NCBI GenBank assembly: GCA_047618505.1
Contig: JBLHLB010000002.1
Span: 1-59,749 of the forward strand
Origin: JBLHLB01 sp047618505
Lineage (GTDB): Bacteria; Planctomycetota; UBA1135; GCA-002686595
DNA: 59,749 nt
Direction: 5' to 3'
Shown here: one piece after another, positions 55,731 through 59,749 of the stretch
How positions within the stretch are numbered: the first letter of the stretch is position 1
Layout of the letters: each line of letters starts with the position of its first letter
Made by a program: the position numbers and the translations under genes
The notes under the pieces: generated by a model
The model's database searches: none
The model's input: the letters and a program-made list of their open reading frames with translations, nothing else
What the model was told of the DNA's origin: nothing

Positions 55731-55806
55731 GGATTCGGTCTAGGGGAAAGGAAGCTGGATCGGATCGAACTTGGAATCGAACTGGGTAGGCAAGTGGCGC
55801 GGACGC

Positions 55807-56763
55807 CTACTTCGCCTCCTGGGGATCGATATGCTTTTGGAAGTACTCCAGCGTACGACGCAGGCCCGTGTCGAGGTCAACCTTGGGCTCCCAGCCGAGC
55901 AGGCGAATGGCCTTCTCGATGTTGGGCTGACGCACCTTGGGGTCATCCTCCGGGAGATCGCGGAAGACTATTTTGGAACCCGACTTCGTCAAATCGCGGA
56001 CCTTCTCAGCGAACTGCAGAATGGTCATTTCGGCGGGGTTGCCGATGTTCGTTGGCATGGCTTCATCGGAATGCAGCAGGCGCCAGATTCCCTCGACCAG
56101 GTCATCCACATAGCAGAAGGAGCGCGTTTGACCGCCGTCTCCGAAGACCGTGATGTCCTCACCTCGCAGTGCCTGGGACATGAAAGCCGGCAGGGCGCGA
56201 CCATCGTTCAGTCGCATTCGCGGACCGTAGGTGTTGAAGATCCGCACAATGCGCGTCTCGACCTTGTGATAACGGTGGTAGCCCATGGTCATGGCCTCGG
56301 CGAAACGCTTGGCTTCGTCGTACACACCGCGGGGACCGACGGGGTTCACGTTGCCCCAGTAGTCCTCGGTCTGCGGGTGGACCAGGGGATCGCCGTAGCA
56401 CTCGGAGGTCGAAGCCAGGAGCAGACGGGCTTTCTTCGCATGGGCCAAACCGAGGGCCTTGTGCGTCCCAAGGGAGCCGACCTTCAGGGTTTGAATCGGA
56501 AGCTCGAGATAGTCGATCGGGCTTGCCGGCGAGGCGAAGTGCATGACCACATCCAAGCGTCCGGGAACGTGAATGAATTCCGTGACGTCCTGGTGTGCGA
56601 AGTGGAAATCCGAATCACTGAAGAGGTGCTCCACATTGCGGAGGTCTCCGGTGATCAGGTTGTCCATGCAGATCACTTCATAGCCTTCAGCCAGGAAGCG
56701 TTCGCAGAGGTGACTGCCCAGGAAGCCTGCGCCTCCGGTGATCAGCGCGTGGGGTTTACTCAT
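55807..56763 (-). CDS. UDP-glucuronate decarboxylase (UDP-xylose synthase)
   Basis: This 318-residue SDR has TGGAGFLGSHL near the N-terminus, HFASPASPIDYLELPIQTLK, STSECYGDP and the catalytic YDEAKR. These are hallmarks of UXS enzymes, which convert UDP-glucuronate to UDP-xylose. The start is ATG 56763; the longer ORF start at 56871 adds non-conserved residues. It is followed 76 bases later by glmS and probably heads this operon. Confidence 0.94.
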   Translation of the reverse strand: MSKPHALITGGAGFLGSHLCERFLAEGYEVICMDNLITGDLRNVEHLFSDSDFHFAHQDVTEFIHVPGRLDVVMHFASPASPIDYLELPIQTLKVGSLGTHKALGLAHAKKARLLLASTSECYGDPLVHPQTEDYWGNVNPVGPRGVYDEAKRFAEAMTMGYHRYHKVETRIVRIFNTYGPRMRLNDGRALPAFMSQALRGEDITVFGDGGQTRSFCYVDDLVEGIWRLLHSDEAMPTNIGNPAEMTILQFAEKVRDLTKSGSKIVFRDLPEDDPKVRQPNIEKAIRLLGWEPKVDLDTGLRRTLEYFQKHIDPQEAK

Positions 56764-57109
56764 CGTCTCAATTGGGGTGGATTCGTCCGCGAGTGGCGCG
56801 GATGATGTTCGCTGGAGTCCATTGCGGACCCCGAGGTGGCTTTGTGGCGGCAACCCACGGACATGGGTCACTTTGGTGGAGGAAGACTATCTGTGCGCGA
56901 GACCGGCCGTCAGGTTCTGACACGCGTGGACCATCGGCAGGAATGCTCCATAAGCCAACAGGAGAGAGGTCGGAATCGAGCTCGAATCCCGTCGACGTGG
57001 GCGGGCAATCACGGTGTAGGGAAGGACTGGAAGCGCGCTTGGGCACATTTTGAAGACGCAGAGCCTATGGGAGCGGGCCGTTCTAGGATGCCCCAAAACG
57101 AAACTCCCC
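56764..57109. other. Intergenic region upstream of the UXS gene
   Basis: No gene is supported here. A near-palindromic stretch, GGAATCGAGCTCGAATCC, lies just before position 57000; tRNA was considered and rejected because no acceptor or anticodon arm fits. The region probably carries the promoter of the sugar-nucleotide operon, but no site was clear enough to report. Confidence 0.4.
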
Positions 57110-58039
57110 CTAGCGCTCCCCCTCCGAATCAGTCGAGGCGCCGCCTAGGGAACCGATCTCGGCCCTTTCTCCGGCGTCCAAGTGGAGCACCATCCCCATT
57201 GCGTGAATCTCGCAGGGACCGTTAGCCTCGAGTTGGACGCGACCGCCGACTTCGTCCCACTTCAGATCACCCCGGACCTCCAATTCAAGCGATCCCGCCT
57301 GCAGCCGGTCCAGGGGTAGAGCCATAGGGTCTGGCTCGAAGGAGAAGCTGGCCGCCTTACTATTTGGTATTTGGACTGTCGAACCTCCGCCAAGCTCAAC
57401 CTCAAGGGGTCCAACCCTGAGCCGCACCGGGCGCTGGGCTTGGTTGGTGAGTTCGAGGCTATCGAGCGCACGACTCTGAATATGGAAGGGCCCGCTGGGG
57501 AACTCATCGTCGCCGATCAACAAGGTTCCACCGACCAGTTTGAGGCTGTCGCCGGCCCCAAGCATGATTCGAGCACGATCGACGTAGAGAATCGTCGCCA
57601 GGGGAGCCCCCTTGTCGGATTCCCCGAGGCGCAGGGCGCCGGGCCCCGTCAAGGTGATAGAGGCGGTTGAGTCGTCCCAGGACACCTCCGCGCGGCCCGC
57701 GCCGGCGGTCAGGACGGTGGTACCAGCCCGAATCGTAGTGCTGGGCTTGGTGCTTTCGAGGGCAAAGCTCGCCGGCATCCCCGGCAGGAGAATGCGCACG
57801 CCATCGGAGTGGCGCTGGAGCAATGCCTGTGTCTCCCCCAATGCAGTGGGCCCAGTGCTCGTCTCGGCCCCGGGGAGGCTGTTCAAGGGACCTGGGAGCC
57901 TCTGCGTGGACTGGCATCCGCCCACAAGGGAAACCGATAGTAAGGCTAACGAGATGAGGGGCTGAGACGCTGCACGACCAAGCACGCGCCCGGGGAGGGC
58001 GGAGACTGTGCAGGAACTTGCAGGGAGCGGCGCTGTCAT
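57110..58039 (-). CDS. FecR-like lipoprotein of unknown function
   Basis: This 309-residue protein starts at ATG 58039, with a long n-region, hydrophobic segment and lipobox LVGGC (Cys42). The mature part is beta-rich with repeated strand patterns such as AGRAEVSWDDSTASITLTGPGALRL, reminiscent of FecR domains. No metal or catalytic motif is evident. It lies between accC and the polysaccharide locus. It could be an envelope protein; no specific function can be assigned. The alternative start at 58081 lengthens the signal region further. Confidence 0.7.
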   Translation of the reverse strand: MTAPLPASSCTVSALPGRVLGRAASQPLISLALLSVSLVGGCQSTQRLPGPLNSLPGAETSTGPTALGETQALLQRHSDGVRILLPGMPASFALESTKPSTTIRAGTTVLTAGAGRAEVSWDDSTASITLTGPGALRLGESDKGAPLATILYVDRARIMLGAGDSLKLVGGTLLIGDDEFPSGPFHIQSRALDSLELTNQAQRPVRLRVGPLEVELGGGSTVQIPNSKAASFSFEPDPMALPLDRLQAGSLELEVRGDLKWDEVGGRVQLEANGPCEIHAMGMVLHLDAGERAEIGSLGGASTDSEGER

Positions 58040-58187
58040 TTCGCGGTCAACGCTGGAGTGATTGGAGGGAGGGAAAATCAATCGAACCGGAGAGTGTTCT
58101 CTTCAGGGAGGATCCCTTCAGAGAGGCGTCTACCCCCCCACTCAGCCCCAGAGCCAGGGGAATCGAGGGTGGGACAGGCCCAGGGAA

Positions 58188-59540
58188 CTACTTCGTCCCG
58201 CCAGAGAAGTACCTTTCCACGAAGCCCGTATCGTGCTCACCAGATCGGAAATCTGAGTGCATCAATATACGACGGTGCAGGGGAATCGTCGTTTTGGGGC
58301 CAATGATCACGAATTCGTCCAGTGCCCGCAGCATGGTCCGAATGGCCGAATCACGGTCCGCGCGGTGGACCAGGAGCTTGGCGATCAAGGAATCGTAGTG
58401 CGGGGGAATCGTGTAGCCGGTGTAGCAGTGGCTATCCACCCGTACACCGGGACCACCGGGGGGCACAAAGAGCTCGATGCGACCAGGCGAAGGCTGGAAG
58501 TCGCGGTCGGGGTCTTCGGCGTTGATGCGACACTCGATGCAATGGCCGCTGGTCTTCACATCGCTCTGGGACATACGCAGACGCTCGCCGCTGGCAATGC
58601 GAAGCTGCTCCTGGATCAAGTCGATACCGGTCACCATCTCCGTCACGCTGTGCTCCACCTGGATGCGCGCGTTGACCTCGATGAAGTAGAAGTTCAGATC
58701 CTTGTCCAGGAGGAACTCCACCGTGCCGGCGTTGTGGTAACCGGACTGCTTGGCGATGGCGAGTGCGGCGTTGATCATCTTCTTCCGCATACGCGGCGTC
58801 ACGATCGGCGAGGGTGATTCCTCGACCAACTTCTGGTGACGGCGCTGAACGGAACAGTCGCGTTCCCCAAGGGCGATGATATGCCCGAAGCGATCCCCGA
58901 GGATTTGAATCTCAACGTGACGCGGGTCCTCGACGAACTTCTCCAGGTAGACAGTCTTGTCCTTGAAGGCAACCTCGGCCTCGGCCCGTGCCGCGTGGAA
59001 TCCGTTAATCAAGCTCGGGTCGTTGGAAGCCACACGCATGCCGCGCCCTCCGCCTCCGGAGGAGGCCTTGATCATGACCGGATAACCAATCTCGTGGGCC
59101 ACTCGCAGGGCGGTCTCCTCGTCCTCCACCGGCCCGTCGGATCCCGGCACGACCGGCACTCCCGCCTTGATCGCCATCGCGCGCGCATTGGCTTTATTGC
59201 CAAGGTTGGCGATAGTCTCGGGATCAGGGCCGACGAACTGGATGTTGCAGGAACGGCAGACTTCAGCGAAGTGTGCGTTCTCCGCAAGGAAGCCGTAACC
59301 GGGCACGATTGCCTCCACATCAGCGATCTCCGCAGCGGAAATCAAAGCCGGTATATTCAGGTAGCTCTTGGCCCCCTGCCCCGGCCCGATGCAGATTGTT
59401 TCGTCTGCCTGGCGTAGGTAAATCGCGTCTGCGTCGGCCTCGGAATAGACCGCGACCGTTTCGACACCCAGTTCGCGGCAGGCACGGATAATGCGCTGGG
59501 CGATCTCGCCTCTGTTGGCGACTAATACTCTGCGGAACAT
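58188..59540 (-). CDS. accC: Acetyl-CoA carboxylase, biotin carboxylase subunit
   Basis: This 450-residue ATP-grasp enzyme carboxylates biotin on AccB for fatty acid synthesis. Motifs are VANRGEIAQRIIRACRELG, the ATP loop IKASSGGGGRGMR, QRRHQKLVEE and FIEVNARIQVEH. The start overlaps the accB stop by one base (TGATG), so they are translationally coupled. The length and ending are normal. Confidence 0.97.
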   Translation of the reverse strand: MFRRVLVANRGEIAQRIIRACRELGVETVAVYSEADADAIYLRQADETICIGPGQGAKSYLNIPALISAAEIADVEAIVPGYGFLAENAHFAEVCRSCNIQFVGPDPETIANLGNKANARAMAIKAGVPVVPGSDGPVEDEETALRVAHEIGYPVMIKASSGGGGRGMRVASNDPSLINGFHAARAEAEVAFKDKTVYLEKFVEDPRHVEIQILGDRFGHIIALGERDCSVQRRHQKLVEESPSPIVTPRMRKKMINAALAIAKQSGYHNAGTVEFLLDKDLNFYFIEVNARIQVEHSVTEMVTGIDLIQEQLRIASGERLRMSQSDVKTSGHCIECRINAEDPDRDFQPSPGRIELFVPPGGPGVRVDSHCYTGYTIPPHYDSLIAKLLVHRADRDSAIRTMLRALDEFVIIGPKTTIPLHRRILMHSDFRSGEHDTGFVERYFSGGTK

Positions 59541-59749
59541 CAGCCCTTCTTGACGTGAAACAACGGTTGTCCGTACTCGACGGGTTCCCCGTTCTCGACC
59601 AGGATCTCAACGACTTCACCGCGCAATTCTGCCTTGATCTCGTTCATGACCTTCATGGCCTCAACGATGCAAATAACAGAATCCTCGGTCAGCTTCGTTC
59701 CGACCTCAACAAAGGGTTCGGAGTCCGGTGAGGCGCTTCGATAGAAGGT
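59540..59749 (-). CDS. accB: Biotin carboxyl carrier protein of acetyl-CoA carboxylase (5' end off the right edge)
   Basis: The last 69 residues are visible, ending at the TGA that overlaps accC. They form the biotinyl-lipoyl domain with the biotinylation motif EAMKVMNE and the C-terminal GQPLFHVKKG. TFYRSASPDSEPFVEVG is the usual strand pattern before it. The N-terminal linker is missing because of the window end. Confidence 0.95.
   Translation of the reverse strand, partial: TFYRSASPDSEPFVEVGTKLTEDSVICIVEAMKVMNEIKAELRGEVVEILVENGEPVEYGQPLFHVKKG

Noticed and set aside
55731..55806. glmS ribozyme
   Set aside because: The 76-base leader is too short for the ribozyme core and lacks its conserved pairings.
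55771..56805. 344-residue plus-strand open frame
   Set aside because: Shadow of the UXS gene on the opposite strand; no independent motif or ribosome-binding site.
56980..57010. tRNA-like T-arm sequence
   Set aside because: Only a palindromic GGAATCGAGCTCG stretch is present; no acceptor stem, anticodon arm or correct T-loop can be built around it.

Overview
The window is about 62% GC, gene-dense bacterial chromosome. Nearly all genes lie on the minus strand; the exceptions are one fused gene at 12679-13818 and a type II secretion cluster at 16285-24734. Several features together suggest a member of the Planctomycetota or a close relative: a minimal GspDEFGHIJ secretion set, an ABC/GldG-like/DUF4340 module, a Sua5-phosphatase fusion, exosortase-associated polysaccharide genes without a nearby exosortase, and ornithine-lipid-type acyltransferases. 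This placement is an inference from gene content; no rRNA or tRNA gene was seen.

Layout. 1-7748: a partial M16 peptidase preceded by a tightly coupled operon of ABC ATPase, ABC permease, GldG-like protein and DUF4340 protein. 7921-9882: dnaK with a strong 3' hairpin. 10123-12599: a palindromic repeat element and an NtrB/NtrC-like two-component pair. 12679-15694: the Sua5/low-molecular-weight phosphatase fusion, a PtsN-like IIA protein and an NhaA antiporter. 16285-24734: gspD-E-F-G-H-I-J. 24792-27907: an alkaline-phosphatase-superfamily lipoprotein with Thr at the nucleophile position, coupled to serS. 28051-28377: two further repeat elements head to head. 28374-34632: a large secreted protein of unknown function, rhomboid protease, folD, a long-chain polyprenyl synthase, mobA and tatA.

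34818-40307 is a compact gene string reading olsB-like, olsA/plsC-like, a truncated DinB-like gene, an NRDE protein, and an 896-residue protein that joins an alpha/beta hydrolase (intact Ser-Asp-His triad), a DedA/VTT membrane domain and an ATP-grasp ligase. I consider this possible polar-lipid system the most unusual content.

40526-56763 is an exopolysaccharide locus. It supplies nucleotide sugars (UXS, GlmS, a UDP-glucuronate epimerase-like enzyme, RfbA/D/B), export and chain length (Wza-like, Wzz-like), an exosortase-A-type O-ligase, an asparagine-synthase-like amidotransferase, two GT4 glycosyltransferases and a polysaccharide deacetylase. No exosortase, RmlC or tyrosine kinase is present. 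The window ends with a FecR-like lipoprotein and accC/accB, with accB cut by the right edge.

A second theme is a family of CTAG-bounded inverted-repeat elements. Three full copies and one 14-base terminal match are present, and three of the ends coincide with the TAG stop codon of a neighbouring gene.
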